Numbered from the stretch's first letter, positions 26,167 through 36,193 are shown. The stretch is DNA of 64,000 nucleotides from Pandoraea terrae (GCF_902459695.1 NZ_CABPRZ010000001.1:310001-374000), one strand, 5' to 3'. Translations and numbers: made by a program. The notes: generated from the letters alone by a model not told the origin.

Positions 26167-26289
26167 CTAGTGCAGTAATGCGAAAAGATGCGCGACGACC
26201 TGAGACGCTGCCGCTTCGAATTTAGTAGGCGCAATGGAAATGCAGCCCACCATGAAAGCGCCGACGGTGGCAAAGGCAAGGTATTTCAT
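26167..26289 (-). CDS. Small membrane protein or lipoprotein-like peptide of 40 residues (first of a pair)
   Basis: Starts MKYLAFATVGAFMVGCISIA: a positively charged start, a hydrophobic stretch of about 12 residues and a Cys at position 16 that could be a lipobox-like site, though the usual Leu-Ala/Ser-Gly/Ala-Cys pattern is only partly met (MVGC). The rest is TKFEAAASQVVAHLFALLH. AGAGG lies five bases before the ATG. Followed after nine bases by the 49-residue gene. Function unknown. Confidence 0.5.
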   Translation of the reverse strand: MKYLAFATVGAFMVGCISIAPTKFEAAASQVVAHLFALLH

Positions 26290-26937
26290 GCTGGCCTCTG
26301 TTAGTTCAGATGTGGCGTGCGCCGCCGCGGACCGTACGGGTGGCACGGGATAGTCACAAGGCTACGCCACCGCAGGGCGACAGGGGCATCGCCACACCAC
26401 CGTGTCGGTGGTCCCGGTGCTTGTATCCCCACATTTGCATGCTATACACAGCGATGAAAGCCGAGGATGGGGCACCCCCCTGATTCTGCAGCGGGCATAC
26501 CCCCAACATCGCTGTCGTCGACTATTGAAAATCTACGTCGTCGCAACGGTGAGGCCGCATCTTTCGCGATGCATCCAGTTGGCATACGCCTGGAACTGTC
26601 GATGCAAGCGGGTCTCATCTCAAGCCCACCGTGCGGTACAGCAGGTTTTCCAGGTAGTACAGCATCAGCGCGAACGCTTGCTGCATTTCTATAGGCCTTG
26701 CCTGACATCGTCAGCTGCCTGTGCTTCCTGGCAATCGATCGCTGAAAGCGATTCGGCGAACTGGAGGTCCGGTCCGTCAGGCATGACGTGCGGATGCCAT
26801 TCTGAGAGTTTCTCGTTCGCCCAACGTCTCTTTTCAGTCGAACTCCGGGCGAGCCGTCTGACTGGCTGTATGTCTGAGTGGGGTCGATAGCACGCTTTCG
26901 CTGAAGTTCGAACCGGACGTTTGCCGGGCGAGGCCGC
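26290..26937. other. Gene-free stretch upstream of the small-protein pair
   Basis: About 650 bases with no gene I can support. It should contain the promoter for the small-protein pair. A perfect hairpin ACCACC/GGTGGT lies at 26396-26412. On the minus strand near 26640-26690 a short protein-like frame (MQQAFALMLYYLENLLYRTV) runs into a stop and is probably a relic. Confidence 0.35.
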
Positions 26938-28206
26938 TCAGAGGCTCGGCGGCGCGAGCGCCCGGCGCGGTGCTTCGACGGCGTCCGTGGCCAACGGACG
27001 ATCGGGGCGGATGCGCAGCGCAACCACGCCGCCGATCAGCAGCATGGCGACTGAGCCCGCGAAGGGGAGGGTCCAACTGCCGGTACGGTCGACCAGGAAA
27101 CCGAACAGGATCGGCGAGAGAATGCCGGCGACCGCCGAGCCGGCGTTCATCATGCCGCTGGCAATGCCCGCATGCGTTTGCGTGATGTCGCTCGGCACCG
27201 CCCAGATCGGTCCGATAGTCAGTTCGAGAAAGAGGAACGACGCGGACAGGCACAGCGCCACGCCGACCGTCGAATGCACGAACGCCAACGGCACGAGAAA
27301 CAGCAGTGCGCCGGTGAAGCTGAGCACGATGACGCCCTGCCGGGCGGTGGCAAGGTTGCCGGTCTTGCGGTAGACCCGGTCGCTCAGCCATCCGCCCAGC
27401 GTATCGCCGACCACACCGGCGAAGAACACGCCGGAGGCGAACAGCGCCGACGATTTCAGGTCGAGTCCTTCGCCATGCAGGAAGAAGGTGGGCAGCCACG
27501 TGAAGAACAGCCACGCCGTCCAGCCGTAGCAAAAGTACACGAAAATCGTCGGCGCCATGCGTTTGAAAAGCGGGCCCCACGGGGTCAGGCCGGTTGGGGC
27601 GTCGGTCGGGGAGGCGGGGGCAAAGGCATTGGCGCCGTGCGGATGTTCGCGAAACGAAAGGCACCACCAAACCAGCCAGACAGCCGTCACCGCGCCGATC
27701 AAGTAGAAGGCGGATCGCCACGACAGCCATGCCATCAACGCGGCCACGAGCGGTGGCGTGACGGCATTGCCGAGCCGCGAGAACGAATGCGTGAACCCTT
27801 GCACCATGCCGCGCTGCTCGCGCCCAAACCAGCGTGTGATCGCACGTGCCTGGGCCGGCAGGGTTGCGCCTTCGCCGATGCCGAGCAGCAGCCGCGCCGC
27901 GAACAGCAGGCCCAGACTGTGCACGAGTCCGGTGGCGAAAGTCGATACCACCCAGATGAGGCCGCAACCGATCAACGTGATGCGCGCGCCGAAACGATCG
28001 GCAATCCATCCGCCGCCGACCTGGAAGATGGCATAGGAATAGGCGAACGCGGAGAAGGCGATACCGAGTTCGGTATTGGACAAGCCCAGTTCGGCCTTGA
28101 TGGCGCCGGCGGCCGTCGCCAGGTTGACGCGGTCGACGTACAGGATGAAGGAAAGGGCGCACAGCAGCCAGAGTGTGCGGCGCCGTTGCCGGCTATCGGT
28201 GGGCAT
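26938..28206 (-). CDS. MFS transporter, ACS family
   Basis: A 422-residue, 12-helix carrier. The signature YVDRVNLATAAG in helix 1 and the DRFGARITL loop between helices 2 and 3 place it in the anion:cation symporter family (hexuronate, galactonate, phthalate carriers). The ATG at 28206 has GGAG six bases upstream. It reads in the same direction as, and lies downstream of, the LysR gene at 28342-29280 (135-base gap), on the other side of that regulator from the RhmD-like operon. Substrate likely a sugar acid. Confidence 0.88.
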   Translation of the reverse strand: MPTDSRQRRRTLWLLCALSFILYVDRVNLATAAGAIKAELGLSNTELGIAFSAFAYSYAIFQVGGGWIADRFGARITLIGCGLIWVVSTFATGLVHSLGLLFAARLLLGIGEGATLPAQARAITRWFGREQRGMVQGFTHSFSRLGNAVTPPLVAALMAWLSWRSAFYLIGAVTAVWLVWWCLSFREHPHGANAFAPASPTDAPTGLTPWGPLFKRMAPTIFVYFCYGWTAWLFFTWLPTFFLHGEGLDLKSSALFASGVFFAGVVGDTLGGWLSDRVYRKTGNLATARQGVIVLSFTGALLFLVPLAFVHSTVGVALCLSASFLFLELTIGPIWAVPSDITQTHAGIASGMMNAGSAVAGILSPILFGFLVDRTGSWTLPFAGSVAMLLIGGVVALRIRPDRPLATDAVEAPRRALAPPSL

Positions 28207-28341
28207 GTCTCGCTCCGTTGTCGCGCAGCGTCGGGGTGACGCCGCATTTTTTTGGTTTGCGCTAGGGTCGCGCGACGAGGGAACGGATGTCTATTGAATC
28301 TTTTCGATAGGGTGATAACCGGCGTTGTTCGCCCCGGCGCG

Positions 28342-29280
28342 TCAGGCCAGTCCCTCGGCCGCCGCCGCGCGCAACGTGTCGACCAGCAATGACATCGAGG
28401 CCGACAGCGGGCGGCCGCGCCGCGTCACGATGCCATAGGGCCCGAGCTTGCGCGGCAACGGCACCGGCAGCACCTTGAGCACGTCGAGGCGCGCGTAGAA
28501 GGCGGCGACCGAGGCTGGCAGCACGGCGACCAGGTCGCTGCCCGGCAGCAGCGACGTCGTCATCAGTACGGCGGCTGTCTCGATCGTGCTCGACGGCGGC
28601 GTGACGCCTGCATCGGCGAAGGAGCGGTCGACCAGCGCGCGCATCGGGCTCGGCAGCGGCTGCATGATCCACGGAAACGTCGCCAATTCCTCGAACGAGG
28701 GTTTGCGGCGCTTGACCAGCGGATGATCGCGGCACACCACGATGGCCAGGCCCTCCTCACCCAATTGATCGAATTCGAGCAGGCTGGTGTCCCAGCCCTC
28801 GGGCACGCGGCCGAGCACGAGGTCGAGCTGGTCGCGCTCCAGCAACGGCACCAGCACGTCGCTGGTGTCGACCTGGACACTGACGTCGAGCAGGGGATGG
28901 TCGCGCTTGAGCCGGCGAATCACTTCCGCCAGCAGCACCGGCGTGGGGGCCATCACCGCGCCGACACGAACCTTGCCGATCTTGCCTGACTCGAGCGCGG
29001 CCAGCTCGTCGCGAAACCCTGCCATGTCGGAGAACACGAGCTTGGCGTAGCGCGTGGCGGTCGCGCCGAAGCGCGTCGGCCGCAAGCCGCGTACGTGGCG
29101 TTCGAACAGCGGCACGCCGAGCAGCGCTTCCATGTCCTGCAGCATCTTCGTGACGGCCGGCTGGGTGAGCGCCAATTCGTCGGCGGCCTGACGCAGCGAG
29201 CCGCGTTCCTCGATCGCCAGCAGCAGCCGAAGATGCTGCATTCGGAGACGTCCTTGCAGGGTGCTGAAGCTTGGAATCAT
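28342..29280 (-). CDS. LysR-family regulator (GbpR-like) of the sugar-acid locus
   Basis: A 312-residue LysR protein. Helix-turn-helix residues LRQAADELALTQPAVTKML near positions 33-51, then effector domain with AVMAPTPVLLAEVIRRL and DLVLGRVPEG. Divergent from the RhmD-like dehydratase gene across 353 bases and upstream of a co-directional MFS gene. Similar in sequence to the LysR at 5109-6059; together they resemble GbpR, which responds to sugars or sugar acids. No ribosome binding site stands out. Confidence 0.9.
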   Translation of the reverse strand: MIPSFSTLQGRLRMQHLRLLLAIEERGSLRQAADELALTQPAVTKMLQDMEALLGVPLFERHVRGLRPTRFGATATRYAKLVFSDMAGFRDELAALESGKIGKVRVGAVMAPTPVLLAEVIRRLKRDHPLLDVSVQVDTSDVLVPLLERDQLDLVLGRVPEGWDTSLLEFDQLGEEGLAIVVCRDHPLVKRRKPSFEELATFPWIMQPLPSPMRALVDRSFADAGVTPPSSTIETAAVLMTTSLLPGSDLVAVLPASVAAFYARLDVLKVLPVPLPRKLGPYGIVTRRGRPLSASMSLLVDTLRAAAAEGLA

Positions 29281-29633
29281 GTCGGTTCGAGGTCGTATGG
29301 ACCCAAAGTGGGGTATGAGAAATACTTATTGATACATAGAAAAACGTCAATAGATTTTATCACCTGTCCCTCCTATATTTTCTGCTCAGCGGGCTGTTTG
29401 CTCGCCAGAAGAACAATGCCGGCGGACCCGCCGGCAAAGCGATTCGGAGACACGTCATGCCCTCATTCCCGCCCGCCGCCACGGCGTGCGCATCGGCCCT
29501 TCGCAAGTGCCGCTGGCGCTTGCTGCCGGTCGCCGGCCGTCAAGTCCTGACGTGACGGTACTGCATTTCATCCCGGATGGGGCCGCCAGGCGTGCGGCGT
29601 CCTGTCCCGACATTTTCACGAGGAAATCGCTCT
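29281..29633. other. Divergent promoter region between LysR and the RhmD-like gene
   Basis: The first 110 bases are AT-rich compared with the surroundings (around 29310-29390), as expected for two divergent promoters and LysR sites. I could not assign a clear -35/-10 pair or a perfect T-N11-A palindrome. No coding sequence supported. Confidence 0.45.
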
Positions 29634-30806
29634 ATGAAGATCACCAATATTCGTGCCCGCGTCTTTGAATGGAAGGGCAAGACCGTGGCGCCGCAGGCGC
29701 ACTTTTGTTCCAACGCAATGGATCAGCTGTACGATCGCGGCGACTCGATGGGAACGTTCCGCTTCCATGGCTGGACCGTGGTGGAAGTGGAAACCGACAC
29801 CGGGCTCGTCGGTCTGGGCAACGTCGCGCTCGCTCCCCGTATCGCCAAGGCCATCATCGACCAATACCTCGCACCGCTGGTGATTGGCCACGATCCGTTC
29901 GACTACGAGTATCTGTGGCAACGCATGTATCGCTCGACGCTGGCCTGGGGTCGCAAGGGCATCGGCATGGCGGCCATCTCGGGTATCGACATCGCCCTGT
30001 GGGACCTGATGGGCAAGGCGACCGGCAAACCGGTGTTCAAGCTGCTGGGCGGGCGCACGAAAGAGAAGATCCCGTGCTATGCGTCGAAGCTGTATCGCAC
30101 CGATCTCGGCGACATGCAGACGGAAGCCCAGCGCTACCTGGATCAGGGTTTCACGGCCTTCAAGATGCGCTTCGGCTACGGTCCGCGCGACGGCGTGGCC
30201 GGTGTGCGCGAGAACCTCAAGTCGGTGGAGGCCATTCGCGAGGTCGTCGGCTATGAGAACGACCTGATGCTCGAATGTTATATGGGCTGGAATCTCGAAT
30301 ATGCAAAGCGCATCCTGCCCAAGCTCGAGAAGTTCGAGCCGCGCTGGCTCGAAGAGCCGGTGATCGCCGACGACATCGACGGCTATGCGGAACTGAACCA
30401 GCTCACGTCGATTCCGATTTCCGGCGGTGAGCATGAATTCACCCTGCATGGCTTCCGTCAACTGCTCGACAAGCGGGCCGTGTCGGTCGTGCAGTACGAC
30501 ACCAACCGTGTCGGCGGTATCACCGCTGCGCACAAGATCAATGCGCTGTGCGAAGCGTACGGCGTGCCGGTGATCCCGCACGCGGGGCAGATGCACAACT
30601 ATCACCTGACCATGTCGACGCTGGCCTCACCGATGTCGGAGTACTTCCCGGTGCACGACGTCGAAGTCGGCAACGAGCTGTTCTACTACATCTTCAAGGG
30701 CGATCCGCAGCCGGACAACGGATTCCTCGATCTCGACGACAATCTGCCGGGATTGGGCCTCACGATCGACGAGCGCTATCTCGACCAGTTCCAGATCATC
30801 GAGTGA
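29634..30806 (+). CDS. Enolase-superfamily sugar acid dehydratase (L-rhamnonate dehydratase-like)
   Basis: A 390-residue mandelate racemase-subgroup enzyme that removes water from an aldonate to give a 2-keto-3-deoxy acid. Mg ligands lie in [17 protein letters not shown] and ISGGEHEF; the general acid/base His is His316 in HAGQMHNYH, exactly the RhmD-type motif, followed by the RhmD-like [20 protein letters not shown]. The ATG at 29634 has AGGA ten bases upstream; the frame is open further up without support. First gene of an operon with aldehyde dehydrogenase, MFS, lactonase and hydroxyacid dehydrogenase. Confidence 0.88.
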   Translation: MKITNIRARVFEWKGKTVAPQAHFCSNAMDQLYDRGDSMGTFRFHGWTVVEVETDTGLVGLGNVALAPRIAKAIIDQYLAPLVIGHDPFDYEYLWQRMYRSTLAWGRKGIGMAAISGIDIALWDLMGKATGKPVFKLLGGRTKEKIPCYASKLYRTDLGDMQTEAQRYLDQGFTAFKMRFGYGPRDGVAGVRENLKSVEAIREVVGYENDLMLECYMGWNLEYAKRILPKLEKFEPRWLEEPVIADDIDGYAELNQLTSIPISGGEHEFTLHGFRQLLDKRAVSVVQYDTNRVGGITAAHKINALCEAYGVPVIPHAGQMHNYHLTMSTLASPMSEYFPVHDVEVGNELFYYIFKGDPQPDNGFLDLDDNLPGLGLTIDERYLDQFQIIE

Positions 30807-30811
30807 ACATC

Positions 30812-32257
30812 ATGAGCGAATCCGTGTTCCGTAACTATATTGGCGGTAAGTGGCTGGCCGGTGAGGACACCCAGGCCAACGTCAATCCGTCTGACACGCG
30901 CGATGTGATCGGCGAGTATGCGCAAGCCGGCCAGGCACAGGCCGAGTCCGCCATCGCGGCGGCGCGCGCGGCTTTCCCGGCATGGTCGGCCGGGGGCATC
31001 CAGGCGCGGCACGACGCCCTTGATCGTATCGGCAACGAGCTGCACGCCCGCCGCGAGGAACTTGGCGCGTTGCTGTCGCGCGAGGAGGGCAAGACCCTGC
31101 CGGAGGGTATCGGCGAGGTGGGGCGCGCGGCGATGATATTCAAGTTCTTCGCCGGCGAGGTGCTGCGTACGGGCGGCGAGGTGCTGCCGTCGGTGCGTCC
31201 GGGCGTGAGCGTGGATATCGTGCGTCAGCCGCTCGGCGTGATCGGCCTGATCGCGCCGTGGAATTTCCCGATGGCGATCCCCGCGTGGAAGATCGCGCCG
31301 GCGCTCGCCTACGGCAACTGCGTCGTATTCAAGCCGGCCGAGCTGGTGCCCGGATGCGCATGGGCGCTGGCCGAGATCATCAGCCGCGCCGGCCTGCCCG
31401 CCGGGGTGTTCAATCTCGTCATGGGGCGCGGCAGCGTGGTCGGCGAGGCAATTGCGCAGCATCCCGGTGTCACCGCCGTGAGCTTCACCGGATCGGTGGC
31501 GACCGGCCGTCACCTGCTGGCCGCCACAGCGGCGCGGCAGGCCAAGGTCCAGCTCGAGATGGGCGGCAAGAATCCGCTGATCGTGCTCGACGACGCGGAT
31601 CTGGATATTGCAGTGAACTGCGCGGTGCAGGGCGCATACTTCTCCACAGGGCAGCGTTGCACGGCGTCGAGCCGATTCATCGTCACGGACGGTATTCACG
31701 ACCGCTTCGTGACGGCGGTGCGCGCCAAACTGCAGGGCTTGCGCGTCGATCATGCGCTCAAGGCGGGCGCGGACATCGGGCCGGTCGTCGACGCGAAGCA
31801 ACTGGCGCAGAACCTCGAGTATGTGGATATCGCGGTGCGCGAGGGCGCCACGCTCGCGTTCGGCGGCCAAGCGCTCGAACGCGAAACGCCGGGGTTCTAC
31901 CAGATGCCGGCGCTTCTGACCGACACGACGCCCGGCATGCGCATCAATCGCGAGGAAGTGTTCGGCCCGGTGGCAAGCGTCATGCGCGTGCGCGATTATG
32001 ACGAGGCGTTGGCGATGGCCAACGATACCGAGTTCGGACTGGCCTCCGGCATTTGCACGACGTCACTCAAGCATGCCACGCATTTCCGCCAGCATGCCGA
32101 AGCCGGCATGGTGATGGTCAACCTGCCGACGGCGGGCGTCGACTATCACGTGCCGTTCGGCGGGCGCAAGGCGTCGAGCTACGGGCCGCGCGAGCAGGGC
32201 TCCTACGCGCGAGAGTTCTACACGACGGTCAAGACGGCCTACACGTCTGCCGGGTAG
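30812..32257 (+). CDS. Aldehyde dehydrogenase (alpha-ketoglutarate semialdehyde or lactaldehyde type)
   Basis: A 481-residue NAD(P)-dependent aldehyde dehydrogenase. Catalytic Cys283 lies in GQRCTASSR and the general base Glu in QLEMGGKNP; the cofactor loop is FTGSVATGR. The nearest type is the 2,5-dioxovalerate/alpha-ketoglutarate semialdehyde dehydrogenase of non-phosphorylative sugar pathways, which fits its place five bases after the dehydratase stop. Lactaldehyde dehydrogenase for an L-rhamnose pathway is the main alternative. Confidence 0.88.
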   Translation: MSESVFRNYIGGKWLAGEDTQANVNPSDTRDVIGEYAQAGQAQAESAIAAARAAFPAWSAGGIQARHDALDRIGNELHARREELGALLSREEGKTLPEGIGEVGRAAMIFKFFAGEVLRTGGEVLPSVRPGVSVDIVRQPLGVIGLIAPWNFPMAIPAWKIAPALAYGNCVVFKPAELVPGCAWALAEIISRAGLPAGVFNLVMGRGSVVGEAIAQHPGVTAVSFTGSVATGRHLLAATAARQAKVQLEMGGKNPLIVLDDADLDIAVNCAVQGAYFSTGQRCTASSRFIVTDGIHDRFVTAVRAKLQGLRVDHALKAGADIGPVVDAKQLAQNLEYVDIAVREGATLAFGGQALERETPGFYQMPALLTDTTPGMRINREEVFGPVASVMRVRDYDEALAMANDTEFGLASGICTTSLKHATHFRQHAEAGMVMVNLPTAGVDYHVPFGGRKASSYGPREQGSYAREFYTTVKTAYTSAG

Positions 32258-32367
32258 ACCCAGTAAGCGCAGCGCGCCGCGCAGACAGCGCCGCGTGACG
32301 ATGACGCGACGGTGCGACGCGCGGTACCCCCGCCGCGCGTCGCCAACACTACGACAGGAGGAGACAC

Positions 32368-33669
32368 ATGACCACACCATTGGCATCCAACGCCCATTCG
32401 GAGGGCGCCGGCGCCGGCGCGCTCGACATTGCACCCACGCGTGCACGCTGGCGCATCTTCAGCGTGATTTTTGTGCTGGTGATGATGAACCTGCTCGATC
32501 GGATATCGCTGTCGATTGCGATGCCGACCATCGCGAAGGAATTCTCGCTGAGCCCGGCCATGCAGGGCCTGGTGCTCAGCAGCTTTTTCTGGACCTACGC
32601 GCTGCTGCAAATTCCGGGCGGCTGGCTGATCGACCGCTTCGGCCCGCGCAAAATGATCACGGGCGCCACTGCCCTGTGGGGCGCGTGCCAGGCGCTGGCC
32701 GCGTTCGCCACCGGCGGCGCGTCGCTGCTGGTCACGCGCGCGGCGCTTGGCGGTGCGGAGGCGCCGCTGTTTCCGGCCGGCGCCAAGCTCAATGCCCTTT
32801 GGCTCGCGCCGGGCGAACGCAGCCGTGGCGCGGTGCTCGTCGACGCCGGCAGCCCGCTGGGTGCGGCGCTCGGCGGCATTGTGATTTCCTGGCTGATCCT
32901 CTCGTTCGATTCGTGGCGTTCGGCGTTCTTCATCGCAGGCGCAGTGACGGTGCTGATGAGCTGGATATCGTGGCGCTACCTGCGCGATGACGCGGCCCTG
33001 CATCCGGGCGTCAACGCGGCGGAGCTCGCGCACATTCGCGCGATGGGGCCGGGCGCGACCTCGCTTGCGGACATCACCGGCAGGATCTCGCCGCGCAGCT
33101 GGTTCGGCCTCACGCTCGGCCGCGCGAGCTGGGCGATGGTGTACTTCGGTTTGCTGACCTGGGGGCCGAGCTACCTGTCTCACGCGCGAGGCTTTGATCT
33201 CAAGCAGATCGGCATGGCGACCTTCCTGATCTTCCTGTCGGGCGCGTTCGGCTCGCTGGCCAGCGGTTTCGGTGCCGATGCACTGATGCGGCGCCTGCCG
33301 CGCAATTGGGTGCTCAAGGGCATGCTGACGTTCTCCGGCGTGGTGATTGCCACCGTGTTCTTGATATTGCCGCGCATCGCCGACCCCATCGAGGCGGTGT
33401 GCCTGCTGTGCCTTGCGGCGTTCATCACCATGTGGGGCAGTCTGTACTGGAGCTTGCCGGCGATCCTGGCGCCGCGCGCGCGCGTCGGCATCGTCGGCGC
33501 CTCAATGAACCTGGCCGGCAGCCTCGGCGGCATGCTGATCCCGATCGTCGTCGGCCTGATGCTGCAGCGCTTCGGGACGTATGAGACCGTACTGCATTTC
33601 TTCGCGGCATGCGCCTTTGTGTTCATCGGCTGCACGCTGTTGATCGATCTGCGGCAACGCCGGGCGTAA
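32368..33669 (+). CDS. MFS transporter, ACS family (second in the locus)
   Basis: A 433-residue, 12-helix carrier with the ACS-family LLDRISLSIAMP in helix 1 and IDRFGPRKMIT loop. The start ATG has a very strong AGGAGG six to seven bases before it. It follows the aldehyde dehydrogenase by 110 bases and is followed within ten bases by the lactonase gene. It is the third ACS-family carrier in this window, each next to a sugar acid-type catabolic enzyme. Confidence 0.88.
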   Translation: MTTPLASNAHSEGAGAGALDIAPTRARWRIFSVIFVLVMMNLLDRISLSIAMPTIAKEFSLSPAMQGLVLSSFFWTYALLQIPGGWLIDRFGPRKMITGATALWGACQALAAFATGGASLLVTRAALGGAEAPLFPAGAKLNALWLAPGERSRGAVLVDAGSPLGAALGGIVISWLILSFDSWRSAFFIAGAVTVLMSWISWRYLRDDAALHPGVNAAELAHIRAMGPGATSLADITGRISPRSWFGLTLGRASWAMVYFGLLTWGPSYLSHARGFDLKQIGMATFLIFLSGAFGSLASGFGADALMRRLPRNWVLKGMLTFSGVVIATVFLILPRIADPIEAVCLLCLAAFITMWGSLYWSLPAILAPRARVGIVGASMNLAGSLGGMLIPIVVGLMLQRFGTYETVLHFFAACAFVFIGCTLLIDLRQRRA

Positions 33670-33679
33670 GGTGGCGATC

Positions 33680-34630
33680 ATGACTGTCGAGAATGTTTAC
33701 GACGGCCCTATCGTCGACGCCCATCATCACTTCTGGGACCCGGTCGCCAACCACCATCCGTGGTTGTCCGGGCCAGGGCTGATCCCGTTCCGATACGGCG
33801 ACTACAGCGCGATCAAGCGCCGTTACTATCCGGCTGACTACTTCGCTGACGCGGGGCGGCATGCCGTCACCGCGACCGTCTACGTAGAATCGGAATGGGA
33901 CCCGCGCGACCCGCTGGGCGAGACCGCTTTCATTTCGCGGATTTCGCAGGATCACGGCGTGCCCAACGCCGTGGTCGCCCAGGCATGGTTGCATCATGCC
34001 GATGCGGCCGATCTCCTGGCGCGTCAAGCGGCATGCCCGCTCGTGCGCAGCGTGCGTCACAAGCCCGGCGGTGCGGCGCGCCCCGAGGACGCGGCGCGCG
34101 TGCGCAGTCTGATGAGTGACGAGCGCTGGCGTCGCGGCTACGCCGAGCTGGCCCGGCATGACCTTCATTTCGATCTGCAGACGTCATGGTGGCACGCACA
34201 CGAGGCGGTGCAACTCGCGCGCGATTTCCCTCGGACCACGATCATTCTCAATCATGCGGGGCTGCCTGCCGACCGTAGCGCGGCAGGGTTGAACGCGTGG
34301 CGCCGGGCACTTGCACCGCTGGCCGATTGCCCCAACGTCGCCGTCAAGATATCGGGGCTCGGGCAAGCCGGACAGGCATGGACTGTGGCCGCCAACGCGC
34401 CAGTCGTCAACGACTGCATCGCCATGTTCTCGCCGCAGCGCGTGATGTTCGCCAGCAACTTCCCGGTCGACGGCCTGTGCGCAACCTTCGCGCAGATCTT
34501 CGACGGGTTCAAGGCCATTACCGCCGGTTTGCCGGCCGAGGGGCAACGCGCCATGTTTCATGACAATGCGCAACGTCTGTACCGCACCGGGCAGGCGCTG
34601 CACGCGACTGCGGAGGCTGCGAATGGATGA
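33680..34630 (+). CDS. COG3618 amidohydrolase (sugar lactonase-like), paralogue of the 10.7-kb gene
   Basis: A 316-residue TIM-barrel metal hydrolase. Motifs in order: DAHHHFWDP near the N-terminus, VRSVRHKPGG, ILNHAGLP, and VMFASNFPVDG near the C-terminus, the same set as in the protein encoded at 10666-11637. The ATG at 33680 is preceded by GGTGG; a GTG three codons earlier is also possible. In this operon it would open the lactone feeding the dehydratase. The stop overlaps the start of the next gene. Confidence 0.86.
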   Translation: MTVENVYDGPIVDAHHHFWDPVANHHPWLSGPGLIPFRYGDYSAIKRRYYPADYFADAGRHAVTATVYVESEWDPRDPLGETAFISRISQDHGVPNAVVAQAWLHHADAADLLARQAACPLVRSVRHKPGGAARPEDAARVRSLMSDERWRRGYAELARHDLHFDLQTSWWHAHEAVQLARDFPRTTIILNHAGLPADRSAAGLNAWRRALAPLADCPNVAVKISGLGQAGQAWTVAANAPVVNDCIAMFSPQRVMFASNFPVDGLCATFAQIFDGFKAITAGLPAEGQRAMFHDNAQRLYRTGQALHATAEAANG

Positions 34631-35624
34631 GATGCCGCGCGTGCTGGTGACACGGCGTTTCGTGACGCCGCTGCCGGCGATGCTGACGCAGTCGTGCGTC
34701 GTCGACATCAATGATCGCCACGAGGCGCTCGACGCTGCGGCGTTGCATGCGCGCCTGCGGGGTTGCCACGGAGTATTGGTTGGCGCAGGCGATCGCGTCG
34801 ATGCCGGCTGGCTGGCGGCGGCGCCGTCACTGCGCGTGGTCAGTACGGCATCCATGGGATTCAATCACATCGACGTGGCGGCTTGCACGCGCGCCGGCGT
34901 GCTGGTGACGAACACACCGGACGTTGTCGTTGATGCGACCGCGGATCTCGGCTGGCTGTTGATAATGGCCGCCGCGCGGCGGTTGGGCGCGTCCGAGCGA
35001 TGGTTGCGTTCCGGCGCCTGGCCGGGGCGCGGCTGGCGCTTCGACGACTGGCTGGGCGCCGATGTCAGCGGGACCACACTCGGCATTGTCGGCATGGGGC
35101 GGATCGGGCAGGCGATCGCGCGGCGCGCGGCGGGGTTCCGAATGCGCGTGTGCTATCACAACCGCAAGCCGCTACCCGACGCCCAGGCGGCGGGCGCGCA
35201 ATATGTTTCGCTTGAAGCGTTGTTGCGGGAAGCGGATCACGTGATCGTGGTAGTGCCGTACTCGCCGGCCACGCATCATCTCATCGGCGCGCGCGAGCTG
35301 GCCCGGATGAAGCCGGGCGCGACCCTGGTGAACATCGCGCGCGGCGGCGTGGTCGACGACGGCGCGATTGCCGAGGCGTTGCGCGCGGGCCGCCCCGGTG
35401 CGGCAGGCCTTGACGTGTACGAGGGCGAACCTGAGGTGCATCCCGAACTGCTCGCGCTCGAGAACGTCGTGCTCGCACCGCATATCGGCACCGCGACCGT
35501 GGCGACACGCAGCACGATGTTTTCTCTGGCGGTGCGCAACCTGCTCGACGCGATGCAAGGCCGCAGGCCGGCGCACCTGGTCAATCCGGAAGTGTTGGCT
35601 ACCGAAAGGATCGGGGACCCTTAA
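34623..35624 (+). CDS. D-isomer-specific 2-hydroxyacid dehydrogenase (GhrB-like)
   Basis: A 333-residue NAD(P)-dependent 2-ketoacid reductase. NAD-binding motif GIVGMGRIGQAI; catalytic Arg in NIARGGVVDD, Glu in YEGEPEVHPEL and His in LAPHIGTAT, all present. The family reduces glyoxylate, hydroxypyruvate or 2-keto-gluconate. ATG at 34623 overlaps the lactonase stop by eight bases; an ATG three codons later is also possible. Last gene of the sugar-acid operon. Confidence 0.9.
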   Translation: MDEMPRVLVTRRFVTPLPAMLTQSCVVDINDRHEALDAAALHARLRGCHGVLVGAGDRVDAGWLAAAPSLRVVSTASMGFNHIDVAACTRAGVLVTNTPDVVVDATADLGWLLIMAAARRLGASERWLRSGAWPGRGWRFDDWLGADVSGTTLGIVGMGRIGQAIARRAAGFRMRVCYHNRKPLPDAQAAGAQYVSLEALLREADHVIVVVPYSPATHHLIGARELARMKPGATLVNIARGGVVDDGAIAEALRAGRPGAAGLDVYEGEPEVHPELLALENVVLAPHIGTATVATRSTMFSLAVRNLLDAMQGRRPAHLVNPEVLATERIGDP

Positions 35625-35673
35625 TAAAGAAACACCCCGAAAGTCAGGACGGATGCGTCCAGCTTCCGGGGTG
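35621..35673 (-). terminator. Intrinsic terminator of the DUF3761 gene
   Basis: CACCCCGAAAG at 35633-35643 pairs with CTTCCGGGGTG at 35663-35673, with an inner GGAC/GTCC pair. Read on the minus strand the hairpin is followed by TTTCTTTATTAA, giving a U-rich tract, 47 bases past the stop codon of the minus-strand gene. It converges on the hydroxyacid dehydrogenase stop. Confidence 0.7.
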
Positions 35674-35719
35674 CAGCGCCGTTTCCGGCGGCGTGTTTCG
35701 TAATGGCTGCCGCGTTGCC

Positions 35720-36193
35720 TTATTTGCAGGCCTTGCCGTGATCGGCGCGGAAACCCTTGGTCTTGGCGTCGTCTTCCGACATGTATTCGCCCGCCTTGGT
35801 CTTGCCGTAGTACTTATCGCCTTGGCAGTGATAGACCTTGGTGCTGGTATTGACCCAAACCTTGCCCGCACCACCGCCGGCGGCGGGGGCCATGGCTGCC
35901 GGAGTGGCGCCCTTGCTTGCTGCAGCAGCGGCCGGCGCCGCCGGTGCAGCCGGGGCAGCCGCGGGAGCGGAAGCACCCTTCGCGCCGGCATTCTTGTCGA
36001 CGCCGCCATGGCCTCGGCATGCGCCTTTCAGGGTGGCGCCCGAATACGGCGTGCCGTCCTTGCACGTCGCGGTTACTGCGGGCGGCGCCATGGCCCCCGC
36101 TGCGGCCGGCGCGGCCGGTGCCGCGGTTTGCGCGAAGGCGGCCGACGTCAGGAACAGTGCACTCGTTGCTACCATCAGGAACGAATTCTTCAC
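35720..36193 (-). CDS. Secreted DUF3761-containing Ala/Pro-rich protein
   Basis: A 157-residue exported protein. Signal peptide about residues 1-22 (ending TSAAFAQ), then a first conserved region with [20 protein letters not shown], which is the DUF3761 signature, a long Ala/Pro-rich linker, and a C-terminal domain with [19 protein letters not shown]. Two Cys occur in each domain, suggesting disulfides in the periplasm. The GTG at 36193 is taken as start because GGAG lies eight bases before it and the signal peptide then begins with VKNSF. Function unknown. A single-gene unit with its own terminator. Confidence 0.85.
   Translation of the reverse strand: MKNSFLMVATSALFLTSAAFAQTAAPAAPAAAGAMAPPAVTATCKDGTPYSGATLKGACRGHGGVDKNAGAKGASAPAAAPAAPAAPAAAAASKGATPAAMAPAAGGGAGKVWVNTSTKVYHCQGDKYYGKTKAGEYMSEDDAKTKGFRADHGKACK

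Noticed and set aside
35633-35673. Hairpin as terminator of the plus-strand sugar-acid operon
   Set aside because: On the plus strand it is not followed by a T-run; on the minus strand it is, so it was assigned to the DUF3761 gene.
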